NCBI GenBank assembly: GCA_030789695.1
Contig: CM061142.1
Span: forward strand, 567,973,281-568,037,280
From: Scilla litardierei
Lineage: Eukaryota; Streptophyta; Magnoliopsida; Asparagales; Asparagaceae
Reading direction: 5' to 3'
DNA: 64,000 bases
How positions within the stretch are numbered: the stretch's first letter is position 1; the number at the start of each line of letters is the position of its first letter. Position numbers and translations under genes: made by a program. The notes below the pieces were generated by a model. The model was not told where the DNA came from and ran no database searches. It saw only the letters and a program-made list of their open reading frames with translations. Shown here one piece after another: positions 23,398-36,359 of the stretch.

Positions 23398-24219
23398 TCA
23401 GCCATCTGAGGTAGAGGCATCAGTATGCCCCTTCTTCTTTTCTACAAGGTAAACCTTGCAGTTCCTCTTCCAATGGCCCATCTTATGGCAGTGGAAGCAC
23501 TCAGATTTCGACGGGGCCTCTTTCGTCTTTTTCTTTCCCTTCTTCACCTTAACAGGTTGTGGGACCTGCCTCTTCTTACCCTTGCCTTTCGGCTGGTCTG
23601 AAGAAGCAGAGCCAACAACCAATGCAGTCGGTTTCTTCTCAATCTCCTCAAACTGACTAAACATGTTGAGGAGACCAAGAAGATCCGTTTCAATACTGTT
23701 CATTATGAAACCAGTAATGAAAGGCTTGAAGGCCGGGGTTAAAGACTTAAGGATAATGTCCACAGACATCTCATTGTCCAGGACAAAACCTAACTGGGCG
23801 GTGTCTTCCATGTACCCAATCATCTTAATGACATGATCTTGTACGGGCCCTGTCTCCATCTTTGTGCCCCAGAGATTGCTCGTGGCTTCAAACTTGGCAG
23901 CTCTAGACCGCGTGCCGTATTACTCTTGTGCATTCAGAAGCATACTTTGAACATCCAAATGTTCATGCTTCCTCTGCAGTTCGTTATTCATCGAAGCCAG
24001 AGTAAGGCACCTGGCCTTCTCTGCATCCCTCTGGTATAGCTTATAGGCTTCTTTTTCCTCGAAGGTTGCATCGTTATCGGGCTTCTCCGGAGCGTCCTCG
24101 AACAGCACGTATCCAATCACGGATAGAGAAAGGACTAATTTAATGTTCCCAAGCCAATCCTTATAGTTTGTTCCATCGAGCACGTTCTTCTCTACCATAT
24201 ACTTAAGACCCGAATCCAT
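23398..24219 (-). pseudogene. gag: E3 copia-type Gag with one internal stop
   Basis: Starts at ATG 24219 (MDSGLKYMVEKNVLDGTNYKDW, the usual copia Gag N-terminus) and runs 273 codons to 23398. A single in-frame TAA at 23922-23920 breaks it. The frame resumes immediately (YGTRSRAAKFEATSNLWGTKM) without a shift. The C-terminal part has a Lys-rich segment and one CCHC zinc knuckle, CFHCHKMGHWKRNC, near 23450-23490. No pol follows. A functional copy would supply only a capsid protein, and replication would need enzymes from another element. Confidence 0.85.
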
Positions 24220-26188
24220 TCTGCAATTTAGTAGATACTTTAGTCAGTATATGTTCGTTGTATAGTTTCAATGGTTTTTAATAAAACTATATTTTCCCAC
24301 TAAATTTATTAAAGCCATAATAATAAACAATTTATTATAAAATAACATTTGTGAGAGAGGGATCCGACTACCCTGAGTCTGACAACCTTGAGTGTGTCTC
24401 AACAAGTTGTCCGACTCTGCAGTTGGTAGACGAACTCTTCGTCAATCATATTAAATATGATTCCCTATCGATTTTTACCCCTAGTCATTTGTGATCATGA
24501 GTGTGCTCATCCAAATCACAATGGCTAGCCTAGTCGGACCCTTGTTTTTGTGTCTAGCCTGACTTTTCCCGGCGCTCGGTGTACGCACGACCCGTCGGTT
24601 TGGGTCAGGTCTTAGACTACATTCTTGGTTAGACTTACGGAGATGCTCGGCGTATGCACGAGATGACGGTTTGGGTCAAGTCAAGATGTTATCAAGAAAT
24701 CGATTTCTATAAGATTACCATGTCACAGCTTGAGTGTAGCTCAACAACCATAACACGGGTCTTACAGTTGCCAACTTCTAAAACAAGGAGGGCTACGATT
24801 TATCTTGAACAAGATTTTTATCGTATTTGACTTAGGTATAGTCGATGGACTTACACAGTCATGATTTGACTCCTTGTGGTCCAGCAGATGCGGCCAGGGA
24901 ATTGACTAAGCCAGGACCACTCGGCCCCTAGACTAGCTAGGGTGGTCCAGCATACTTAGCCAAGCACATTGATCGACATCATGATCTATTGAAGGAGGCT
25001 AATCAATTCTATGTTCATCTATCAACTAAATGGCTTTTAATTAATACTAGTTAATCCTTATCAACTAGTGGATCCTAAAATTCGAAATTTTATGGATTTG
25101 TTGAACAATTTTAATTAGAACCTTATCAACTATAAGGTTCTTATGTTCATCGTGCTACCCCAATCTAATTAGGATTTTAATAAGACAATAACAACATTTT
25201 TCAAAATAGTCTTTTTATGATAATCATCATTTAAACGATTTATTATAATTATTGTCAATCAAAAGGGACTACCCTAATCTGGTATTAGGTTTCGATGTTG
25301 TTTTTGTTTATTTAAAACGTAGCATGTCACTAGTCATTAAAATTTTATCTTATAAAGTTTTAATCAGTTAATGGCTAACCTAAAGGGTTCATTAATACTT
25401 TATTCATCATGTCCATTAAAACATAAACCAACTAATTTAATCGTATAAATTAAAGGTTCAATAAAAGTGACATACAATGAAAGCATGCAAGTCTAAAATT
25501 TTCTACAACATAATTAAACAACTTGCAAATCTGAAATTTAACATTTCAATTTAAAGATCTAAAACTTTAAAGGTTGAAGCACTTTTATCACATAAAATTA
25601 GGTTTCATAAAATTATCAAATAATTTTAAATTTAAACATAAGCTTCAAAATTTAACTATACATTTCTAAGATTAAAATATCGCATAAAATAATCTTAAAA
25701 CCTATATGTAATTAAAAGAAACAAATTTATAATTCCATCTCGTGGGAATAAAATTTTTCTTTATTTTACATATTCATTAAAGTAATTTTAAAACATTTTT
25801 AAAATCATTTGAAATTGTTTTTAAAGCTTTCAGGTAAAGTTAAAAAAATTTCCAACCTTTATGTAACTTAAGAGAATTAAATTTCCAAAATAAAATACGT
25901 CTTTATAGTTACATAAACTTTGAAAACTTTTAAATGCTCGCAAAAATTATTTTATCTCATAGAATAAAATTTTAAATGCATTTAAACAAGGAAGACCTAT
26001 AAATTTATCGCATAAAAATTAAATCGTCCCAAATTTTTTTATGTTACAAAAAAATTTTAAAACACAAAAAAATATCAACCAAATTTTCACATAAAGTTAA
26101 AACGTCTGTATGTTCAAAACAAGCAATTTAAAGAATTTAAAATCGCCGCTAAAATAGATCTATAAGCATAACGAAGCTTCGATACCAC
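24220..26188 (-). other. E3 leader region, non-coding
   Basis: About 2 kb between primer site (26170-26188) and gag. Very AT-rich from 25000 to 26160. At 24560-24700 it has two diverged copies of a GCTCGG(T/C)GTA(C/T)GCACGA segment. No gene was seen. Confidence 0.65.
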
Positions 26189-26915
26189 TGTAGGGGTTTT
26201 GACGGACCCTTAGAGCTCGGATATGTGTCCGCCCTAAGTCGGACGGACCACATAGGCATAAGTGCAGCGGAAAAATAAAACTAGTCTAGCTAAACAATTT
26301 AGCTAGGCCCTGAGGGAGTCAGAACCTAATCCGATCTATGCCAACTTGGGGTGGATCTGACCACCCCAAGAGGGATCTACACTATTGCGACAAAAGTAAA
26401 TTACACTAAAAATTACTTAACAACATACATGAATCTTGACACTGGGACGGGCAAGATGTACAGCACCGTCTTCTGACGCTCCTAGTAGCCGAACCGTCTT
26501 GACTCGATCCGCCAAAGCCGCCTCACTCCTTCGAACCGATCTGCCTGAGCCGACACCCGCCTCCAAGTCGATCACACGCGGTAGAAAGTTTCACTTGAGT
26601 AGACCCGCGTCTTAGACGTTTGGATCCGAATCCAAACCCCCTTCGTAGTCTTGCTAGGACTAGTCGGGAGAATAGGAAGAAGAGAGAGAGAAAATATATT
26701 TTAGTCGTAGATCGAGCTTGCTCTAAAATCTGGAGCTACTCGATCGAGGACTTGGTGCATTTTTCAACGAAGAGAGTGCACCCCTATTTATATGGGAGTC
26801 GGCACTTCTCCTTTCGTTGTGAGCAATGTAGGACAAATCGAAATAGAAGAAAAAATTGATTAAGCTAATTTAGCTTAATTTGAAGTTTTAGTAAGCCTTT
26901 CATAAAGGTCAACTT
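26189..26915 (-). repeat. E3 5' LTR, piece 1
   Basis: Matches 19759 to about 20484 and ends in AACTT, the duplicated target of E4. Confidence 0.93.
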
Positions 26916-27496
26916 TGTAACGGTCGCTTTCCGATCGTATCTTCTTCGTGCACGTGCTGTTGACCGTGCACGTATTTGTTTTAGACCTTGTTTGTTTTTG
27001 AACACTTTGGTGTGATATGTCGTTGTGATCATCTCTGAGAGTATTAAATTGTGGCGCTAATTTGGAACGACATTTCTCGGGTCGTTCTCCCACGATTTTA
27101 TCTTATTCGAAGAGACGTTGTGATTTTCACTTTTGACGTGAGACGTTTCTATTTTTAGTTTCGTCACCTGACGTCAAAATTGAGATCCGTCTTCTTAGTT
27201 TTCTTTCTCTCGTCGTCCCGATCACCCCAATATTTATTTCACAATTTTCGGATTTCATTTGACCTATTTTACATTTCTAGCCCAGCTTATCTTTAATTCT
27301 TTGAACCCTAGTTCCTCTAGTTTAACCCCTATAATTATTCCCCACATATTTTCTCCCCCAACCCTAGTTGACTCAGCCCCTTTCTTGACCGCACCCTATC
27401 CTTGCATGAGTAGGAGAGAGAGAGATTGGGTTTTATTGGTTTCTTAAATCCTAATCCTAATAGAATCAACCCTAGAACAAGTCAACCCACCTACAC

Positions 27497-27506
27497 TATA
27501 TAAATA
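27497..27506 (+). promoter_or_regulatory. TATA box of E4 LTR
   Basis: TATATAAATA about 580 bp into the LTR, followed by CCCC. It is kept in the other LTR at 33514-33523. Confidence 0.65.
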
Positions 27507-28905
27507 CCCCCTAGGATAACCTATTTTTCCAAGAAAACAAACCCTAGCCACCCCACATCTCAAAATCTCACTTGCAACGTTCGTCACAACCCTCCCCCGC
27601 AGCCGCCCGTGCCCGACCGAGAGAAATCCTCGCAGCGGCTCGGTCTGACCGAGCGACTTTCGTCGCAACGTCGCAACTTCCGCAACGCTTGCCACCGTGG
27701 GCCCTCCAAGTTCTCCAGAGGTGTTGTGGGTCCCCCATTGGCCCCTAGCATTACTGTGGGTCCCACCTAGGTGTCTCCTCTTCGTGGATTTACCGATTAC
27801 GACGTTGCGATACGTCGTAGCCCTTCGTCGAACGTGCTAGCATTGGAATCTTGGTTCGTTGATCTGGTTGCTGACCGGACTTGACGAGCGAGGAATCTGA
27901 TCTGGAAATTGGACTAGGAGCACGTTCTTATATTCCAACCCCTGGCGTCGCTACCTGACGCTAGTGTAGCTTTCGCGTCGTGTTGAGGTAACGTTTTGCA
28001 CCCTTAGGACCCCCAACCCATTGCCTGTTAATCAAGACTAAAATTGATGTTTTTAAAGTGTGTTAAATTCACTAATCAAGATTAATAATATGGGACTATA
28101 GGTTGGTGTACTTGTGCACGTAGGTTGTTTGTGACTTTGGACTCTTTGGACGGTGTTTTTCTGACGTCAGACTTGCAGGCAAGTGAAACTTGCCAAATTT
28201 TGCTTAGGGCCATGTTTTAGGCCACTTCCTTGTTTTTAGCGTAAAAGAGACTAGACAGTGAAATGATAGCTGTCTAGACGCAACTTTAAGATCTAGCTTG
28301 ACAACGAAGCTAGATCTGTCACCCTGCCATGTCATTCATGCATTGTTGCCTGCCACGTTTAAATTCCTTATCTGTACGCACTTAAACTATTATCTGCCAT
28401 GCATTACATCTTACATGTCATCCAAGTTGAATGTTGCATTCGTAGCACACGCTACAATACTTGTACTTCCTTGTTCAGGCTAGGTGCACCCCTATGCCAT
28501 ATTGAAAAACACTTCCTGGCTCATGATCCAGAAGCGGGCTACATGCGTTGGTCAAAAGCCAATGCCCGATACACGTGGAGGGGTAGGGATAAGCGATCAC
28601 TTGAGCTTAGGAGTTGGCCCGATCAGCCACTCTAGCCAAAAGGCGTAATCTCTGTGCACGACGTGCTTACTAGACTTGTCCTTGTCCTTGTGATTGTTTC
28701 TTACAAACTTGATATCCATGTCATGATTTAAATACCAGTTTTCATGCCATGCTTGTACTTTACTTCACTTGTTGCACTCATACTTTAACTGCCATGTCAT
28801 TTCATCATGTTAGAACTGCTAGATTGCTTTGCTTTACCTTCAGTTTCCTTGCATAAGTCTCTTGTAGACTTGCTGACATGTGCCCCTTGCTCTTTTGGGT
28901 GTCAC

Positions 28906-29016
28906 ATGTTAGACCCTGAGCCAGAGACCGTTGCTGAGGACATGGTAATTGCTGACGCTGAGCCTGGGCCCATGTCTGTCATGGAGGAGTTTGTGGACAC
29001 CGGTGACCAGTCTTAG
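28906..29016 (+). CDS. small acidic ORF in E4 5' LTR (36 aa)
   Basis: Starts MLDPEPE and ends VDTGDQS. The E6 LTR holds a frame of identical length with the same first seven and last seven residues, and only changes without gaps between. In E6 the codon two before the ATG is a stop, which supports this ATG as the start. The flanking DNA is also similar, so conservation alone does not prove translation. Confidence 0.4.
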   Translation: MLDPEPETVAEDMVIADAEPGPMSVMEEFVDTGDQS

Positions 29017-29355
29017 TGACCTTGCTGAGATTCCTTTTGTTTTAGGATTACTTTTAGTTGTCGGTGCGTGACACATTTACTTTGTACGTTGTACTTTGTT
29101 GGCCATGCTGGGGCCTTTTAGATTCTTTTCTTTTAGCCTGGTGGCTTTTTCTGTGATGTTGAAACTTATTTTATGGATATTCTGAGATTGCTTTTGTCTC
29201 ATTTCCTTTAGTATTATCTTTGTTTCATATCGCATTTGCAAGGAACTGCCATTTGAAGTTTATTGATGCTTATCAGACTTGCAGCTTCACAGCTTCAAGA
29301 CTGAGCGGACCTACTCACGTCTCGTCTCCATATTTTTGGTAAGCGGGGCGTGACA

Positions 29356-32300
29356 GGTTTTGTTGGTGGCCCATGCAGGTCTGTCTGGCAACTGCGAATT
29401 ATCGGAACAACGATAATAAACTATGGAATGTCCATTAAATAAATTGCAACTTCCGAGTCATAAGCCTTGAGCCTAGTTCTAATCATTTTTCTATGTCACT
29501 AGGTGGTAAGGAGACTTAGTTAGATGTCTGAGCTTGCTAGTTAGAGGTCCTTGATTGTTAGTTAGACTCCCTGCTAGGAATTGATTTAATCGTCTTAGGA
29601 GTTACCTTAGTGGTTCTTGTCTAACTCTGACCATAGTAGACTTCTAGAATTTCTTTAGTCGTTCGCTTGGGTTCATCGATTTCAGGCCAAGTTGAACGCG
29701 TTTCATTACAGTCTTGTTCCGTATGAAGTCGTAGTGCCAAGTTTCTTAATCTTTAGTTGGTCGACCATAGGAGTTTTTCCGTAGATTTTCCTGGGTCATA
29801 TCCTAGGCGTATGTATGTTTTGATCATCCGACCATTTTCCTTGCCTCGATTCACGAGATCGCCTCATGACGATCGTCGTCAATTTTCGAATCTCTCCGTT
29901 ACAAATCTTTAATCTTCTGAAAGTATTTTTCGACTTCCTCTTTCCCTAAGTTTAAATTCGTTCAAAATTTTTATATATAGTTAGACTTCCTACTCTTTCG
30001 TTGACTTAAAATTTTTAAAACTGTTGTCGAAATTTTTGAATACTAGCTTAAGATATTTTTCCAGCCTATACTTTTCGTACCTATGTAAATACCTTGTCCC
30101 TTCATATACTAATTTTATTCTGAACAGTACTTTTATTTTGTCCAATTCGATTTATAATTCTCTTTTCTTATTTATGCCATTCGAATGACACATCGCGCTC
30201 ACTTCTAATATACTTTTCAAGTCACATGGAACTTCAGCTTTCAGCAAGTCGATTTTATGCTCATCGTTTTCCCTATTTCAGATTTTTGTAAAATTACTAT
30301 TTCGTAACCATTTCCTGATCTAGACCCTCCAAAATTTGGTTTTAAAGCTTTATTACCAATTTTGATAATTCTACTACTAAGTTATTATTATCTTTCCGTT
30401 CACCATACATACTTTTAGAATAATCTCTAAACTAAATAGAATTTCAATTATTTTTATATATCCGTACCAGGCTCGTTGTGCTCGTATGTCAAGATCCTTG
30501 TATAAATCAGTTTCTGTTGGCAAATCCTGGTCCCTCTAAAAGTAGTTTCAATATTGATTAATTTAAATTTTTCCCTAGCTTAAAGACTTTGAAAGCATTT
30601 AACATGAGCTTAAATTCTTCAGTTAATTTAATTTCATTCTTTGAATTTCAAAATTTTTGCAGAAATTGTATTAAATTACTGCCGTATAATAGTTCCTAAA
30701 CTACGTCCTTCATGTTCGTGTGAATGATTCACTTTCCTCCTGATAATTTTATATATGCCAATAAACCATTTTCTCTTATTATGTATATTCGACTCAAACT
30801 TGTTTCGAACAACTTGTTTTATCGATCTTCAAATATTTTATACAGACGAGGACTCCAACTTTTGAAGTACAACAATTTTCAAATTTCACGTATTTTAGCT
30901 TATGTTATGTGCACTATTTTCTTTCTGTATCCTATAAAGGTACCACTACATCTCCCTTTCCTCTACCTAAACATTCACAAGTGAGTCACTGTTTCACCTA
31001 ACCAAGCTGTCTCCTTAGTCGTCCTATCTGAACTTGTGCTTATCGATCCTTCCCTCGTCACGCTTTCGACCTCGACCTCCCTCTATTGCTTAGGCTTTAG
31101 TGCTCGTCAATGACTGTGTCAACCCTAATTTGTTAGTAGGCCCTTGGACCTTTGTGATGTTGTCGTGGTGCATGTACCTAAGTTGAGTATGTGGGCTTGA
31201 ATGAGTGTACTCCCCTATAGTATATTAAAGTTTGCCTATTGTGTGATATATACATACTCAGAGTTATATGTGATGTTATGAAGTTGTTTGTGTGTTAGTA
31301 TTTATAGATATGTGTGAGGATAGCTATACCACTCTAGGGGCGTCTGTGTATATAAGGAACAATGTTGGAATATCTAATGGGATGTATGTAGTTGGAGATA
31401 CTCACGATGGTTGAAATAATATGTTGGTAAAGCTATGTGTTTGATAGGTGTGATAAAAATAGGTGTATATATAGTTAAGTGAGTAGACCTATTATATGAC
31501 CTATATGTTAGTACGTGTGAGTATGTGCTCGTACGTAGATACGTATTATGCTTAGACGTAAGTAGTTATGTATTTGCTGCATGAGTATATAGGTGTTATA
31601 CATATGGTAGTAGGATTATAATTTTGATTGGTATTGCTTGCTCTTACGGGATGTTGTATGCGTGTATACCATGAGGTATACACGACTATTGCATATCTTA
31701 ACTATGTATGTAGTAGATGTGTTGGTATACTAATTATAGGTAGCAGGATATGGTGTGAATATATGTTCTATATGTGTGTGACTATACGGTGAATGCATGT
31801 ATTAGGGAGGGTATTATGGTTATACGTGTGTTGATGTCTGTATTATTATTATGGTATATAAAGTAATTGAACTATGTGGGTGTTACCTGACTAGATATTA
31901 AGTGTGATTGACGTTATGGTATGTATATGGTTACGTTGGTAGGTACGTATATATATTGGAGTGGTATTGGTATAGGTATAGATACCGTGTTACGTATATA
32001 GAATATTCTGATATGTGTATTGAGTCTCACTCAAGCTTGAGTGGGTATACTCTAAGTATCTTGTTGCATATGTCTGTGGTTGCGTGTAGTACCATGCATA
32101 AAGCGATGTTTGATATATGTATAGTGATAGGAGTGTTTGTGCCTGGTTATGTTACGCACATGATTGTGGGTCGCTATACTAGTATATAGTTATAGGTGTT
32201 GGTCTTGTGGTATAGTTATTTACTAAGGACTTGCCTGTGTGAACGTATGTGTGCTAGCTAAACTAGGTGTGTAGTTGTGCTAAGTATATAGTGGTATGAT

Positions 32301-32894
32301 TGGTATATATGAATGAAATGTTAGCGTGTGTGGGTGTGCACCATGCACGGGTAAGTAAGTGCCTAGTTATAAGTTTTGGTGACTATGATATGTGTGGCGT
32401 GTCGTGAGTATAGTTATAGGGCCGTATGTGATGTGAAGTTATGATGAAATATTTGCATGCATTTCGATGACTATATATTGTGAAATTATAGTAGTGGTGA
32501 ATGCATATTAGATATAGTAAAACTTGATTTAATAATGGTATGGTGTGACTACATGTGTTGAGGTGTTTGGTATCGGATATATTAGGGAGTAGTATACCGA
32601 TGTTTGTTTTGTGCATAAGTAGCTATCTATACGTAGAGCAATGATTGTATTGGCTAGTGTGAGACTAATCTTATGTGAGTATCTGAACTATTGTTTCGTG
32701 CTAGGTGAGTAGTAGTTATATAAGGGATGTATGCATATGATTGAAATAGGTGCATGAATATATACACGTTAGCAGAGTTATTGTTTGACTACCTAGTGTA
32801 TGTATAAGCATTGGTAATGACTATACCTGGTTGAATTATAGTGTGATGTGATCAGGATAGCTACTAGTCTAGCTAGAGTCATATTTATAGTTAG
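29356..32894 (+). other. E4 internal region, non-coding
   Basis: The primer-site segment is at 29356-29380. About 1.8 kb of AT-rich sequence follows without motifs, then about 1.7 kb (31190-32880) of C-poor sequence rich in TATG, GTGT and TATA. This matches in character the interiors of E2 and E8. Frames in this part are composition artefacts. Confidence 0.75.
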
Positions 32895-32914
32895 AAAGTC
32901 CGAGGACGGACTTT
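32895..32914 (+). other. E4 hairpin before the polypurine tract
   Basis: AAAGTCCG-AGGA-CGGACTTT is a perfect 8-bp stem. The polypurine tract AGGTGGGGAGGA (32921-32932) and the 3' LTR follow. Confidence 0.85.
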
Positions 32915-32932
32915 ATTCTAAGGTGGGGAGGA

Positions 32933-35360
32933 TGTAACGGTCGCTTTCCGATCGTATCTTCTTCTTGCACGTGCTGTTGACCGTGCACGTATTTGTTTTA
33001 GACCTTGTTTGTTTTTGAACACTTTGGTGTGATATGTCGTTGTGATCGTCTCTGAGAGTATTAAATTGTGGCGCTAATTTGGAATGACATTTCTCGGGTC
33101 GTTCTCCCACGATTTGATCTTATTCGAAGAGACGTTGTGATTTTCACTTTTGACGTGAGACGTTTCTATTTTTAGTTTCGTCACTCGACGTCGAAATTGA
33201 GATCCGTCTTCTTAGTTTTCTTTCTCTCGTCGTCCCGATCACCCCAATATTTATTTCACAATTTTCGGATTTCATTTGACCTATTTTACATTTCTAACCC
33301 AGCTTATCTTTAATTCTTTGAACCCTAGTTCCTCTAGTTTAACCCCTATAATTATTTCCCACATATTTTCTCCCCCAACCTGAGTTGACTCAGCCCCTTT
33401 CTTGGCCGCACCCTATCCTTGCGTGAGTAGGAGAGAGAGAGATTGGGTTTTATTGGTTTCTTAAATCCTAATCCTAATAGAATCAACCCTAGACCAAGTC
33501 AACCCACCTACACTATATAAATACCCCATAGGATAACCTATTTTTCCAAGAAAACAAACCCTAGCCGCCCCCACATCTCAAAATCCCACTTGCAACGTTC
33601 GTCACAACCCTCCCCCGCAGCCGCCCGTGCCCGACCGAGAGAAATCCTCGCAGCGGCTCGGTCTGACCGAGCGACGTTCGTCGCAACGTCGCAACTTCCG
33701 CAACGCTTGCCACCGTGGGTCCCCCCAAGTTCTCCAGAGGTGTTGTGGGTCCCCCATTGGCCCCTAGCATTACTGTGGGTCCCACCTAAGTGTCTCCTCT
33801 TCATGGATTTACCGATTACGACGTTGCGATACGTCGTAGCCCTTCGTCGCACGTGCTAGCATTGGAATCTTGGTTCGTTGATCTGGTTGCTGACCGGACT
33901 TGACGAGCGAGGAATCTGATCTGGAAATTGGACTAGGAGCGCGTTGTTATATTCCAACCCCTGGCGTTGCTACCTGACGCCAGTGTAGCTTTCGCGTCGT
34001 GTTGAGGTAACGTTTTGCACCCTACGGACCCCCAACCCATTGCCTGTTAATCAAGACTAAAATTGATGTTTTAAAGTGTTTTAAATTCACTAATCAAGAT
34101 TAATAATATGGGACTGTAGGCTGGTGGACTTGTGCACGTAGGTTGTTTGTGACTTTGGACTCTTTGGACGGTGTTTTTCTGACGTCAGACTTGCAGGCAA
34201 GTTGCCAACTTTTGCTTAGGGCCATGTTTTAGGCCACTACCTTGTTTTTAGCATAAAAGAGACTAGACAGTGAAATGATAGCTGTCTAGACGCAACTTTA
34301 AGATCTAGCTTGACAACGAAGCTAGATCTGTCACCCTGCCATGTCATTCATGCATTGTTGCCTGCCACGTTTAAATTCCTTATCTGTACGCACTTAAACT
34401 ATTATCTGCCATGCATTGCATCTTACATGTCATCCAAGTTGAATGTTGCATTCGTAGCACACGCTACAATACTTGTACTTCCTTGTTCAGGCTAGGTGCA
34501 CCCCTATGCCATATTGAAAAACACTTCCTGACTCGTGATCCAGAAGCGGGCTACATGTGTTGGTCAAAAGCCAATGCCCGATACACGCGGAGGGGTAGGG
34601 ATAAGCGATCACTTGAGCTTAGGAGTTGGCCCGATCAGCCACTCTAGCCAAAAGGCGTAATCTCTGTGCACGACGTGCTTACTAGACTTGTCCTTGTGAT
34701 TGTTTCTTGCAAACTTGATATCCATGTCATGATTTAAATACCAGTTTTCATGCCATGCTTGTACTTTACTTCACTTGTTGCACTCATACTTTAACTGCCA
34801 TGTCATTGCATCATGCTAGAACTGCTAGATTGCTTTGCTTTACCTTCAGTTTCCTTGCACAAGTCTCTTGTAGACTTGCTGACATGTGCCCCTTGCTCTT
34901 TTGGGTGTCACATGTTAGACCCTGAGCCAGAGACCATTGCTGAGGACGTGGTAATTGCTGACGCTGAGCCTGAGCCCATGTCTGTCATGGAGGAGTTTGT
35001 GGACACCGGTGACCAGTCTTAGTGACCTTGCTGAGCTTCCTTTTGTTTTAGGATTGCTATTAGTTGTCGGTGCGTGACACATTTACTTTGTACGTTGTAC
35101 TTTGTTGGTCATGCTGGGGCCTTTTAGATTCTTTTCTTTTAGCCTGGTGGCTTTTTCTGTGATGTTGAAACTTATTTTATGGATATTCTGAGATTGCTTT
35201 TGTCTCATTTCCTTTATTATTATCTTTGTTTCGTATCACATTTGCAAGGACTGCCATTTGAAGTTTATTGACGCTTATCAGACTTGCAGCTTCACAGCTT
35301 CAAGTCTGAGCGGACCTACTCACGTCTCGCCTCCATATTTTTGGGAAGCGGGGCGTGACA
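32933..35360 (+). repeat. E4 3' LTR (2428 bp)
   Basis: Copy of 26916-29355 with scattered substitutions and small gaps. Confidence 0.95.
34912..35022 (+). CDS. small acidic ORF in E4 3' LTR (36 aa)
   Basis: Same frame as 28906-29016 with three amino-acid changes (Val to Ile, Met to Val, Gly to Glu), still open. Confidence 0.35.
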   Translation: MLDPEPETIAEDVVIADAEPEPMSVMEEFVDTGDQS

Positions 35361-35365
35361 AACTT

Positions 35366-35959
35366 CAACGAATTAATTCTCGTTATCCGTTAAACTTTAG
35401 ACACCAAACAAGCTATCAATTCGAAGGGCTTCGAATGGTGAACACGTAGGAACCAACAACGATGAATTTCAACTTCATTTGACCCTTCAAACAATTGTCC
35501 AAAGATGGGCAAAAAATCAATTTTCGTAGCCGTCATTAGGGGTTTCAAAAAACCCTATAATCACTTAAGTTGCGGGCGCGCCTGCTACGCTTAGCAGGCA
35601 CGCCCGCCCAAGGCAAGGAGGGCAGGAGGCCAGCTTGCTGGGTAGCGGGCGCGCGCTCGCTGTAACCAGCGGGCGCTGGCCCGCTGCTGCAGCGGGTGCT
35701 GGCCTGCTGTTGCAAGCGGGCCGAGCCCGCTGTGCAACGGGCACGCGCCAGCTGCAACCAGCGGGCCACGCCCACTCAGTAGCGGGCGGGTGCCCGTTTA
35801 CCCATCGCGGATGGGCCTGTTAGCCCAGTGGGTCTAACCCACTTTTGCCTTTGACTGTTTTTGCGTTTCTGGGCTCGTTTGAGCTCCGATTTGGACACGG
35901 TTTGAACCTGTGTTTAGACCGGGACGATCCCGTCAACCAGGTAACCCTTTCCAATGTAC
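35366..35959 (-). repeat. E3 5' LTR, piece 2
   Basis: Matches about 20485-21080, including the second copy of the GC-rich palindromic array (35574-35815). Ends in TGTAC, duplicated on insertion of E5. Confidence 0.92.
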
Positions 35960-36359
35960 TGTTGAGTATTGGACTCCCCGGATTTGGTTTTGGATGATGA
36001 GCAAACATAAATAAATCGTGAACTAACACTTTGTGAGCGCAGTTATGGAGACCGTCGCCAAATTCACGTGAACATCCAAAGCGACGTCTCAAGACTTCTC
36101 AAAGCACGTATTCATATGCCTAAAGATTCGTTGAAGCTTTTGGACCAACTTTAAAGTCATGAAGATTCGATCGAAGCTTTTGAAGACGGTTTGTCTAGAT
36201 TTATATTTTGTCTTCTAGCTTTGTTCTTTAGAATGTTAAGCCTTGAGTAGGTATTATCATTTGATCTTCATATCGCTCCTATCTTAGAGCTAGGATCTTA
36301 GTAGAAGTCCATTCAAACTTTTCCGAAGCATCGCGCTTCGAATCGGGACTTCTTGTGCA

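Larger units (their letters stand above)
26916..29355 (+). repeat. E4 5' LTR (2440 bp)
   Basis: TGTAACGGTC...GGGCGTGACA. TATATAAATA at 27497-27506, then a GC-rich leader-like stretch with a donor-like GAG|GTAACG near 27985. Later there is a block CTAGGTGCACCCCTATGCC near 28481, shared with E6 and E8, and the small acidic ORF at 28906-29016. Confidence 0.95.
26916..35360 (+). mobile_element. E4: non-coding LTR retrotransposon (LARD-like)
   Basis: Complete, with duplication AACTT (26911-26915 and 35361-35365), LTRs 26916-29355 and 32933-35360, and 3577 bp inside with no coding sequence. Orientation is from the primer-site segment after the left LTR (TTGGTGGCCCATGCAGG) and the hairpin plus purine tract before the right LTR. 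By eye the LTRs differ by 2 to 3% in a 280-bp sample. It is related to E8 along the LTR and the interior, and to E6 at the LTR ends and in LTR blocks. Confidence 0.93.

Noticed and set aside
27444..27766. Minus-strand frames in the E4 LTR (and at 33538-33852)
   Set aside because: Opposite to the transcribed leader after the TATA box, different frames in the two LTRs, no domain.
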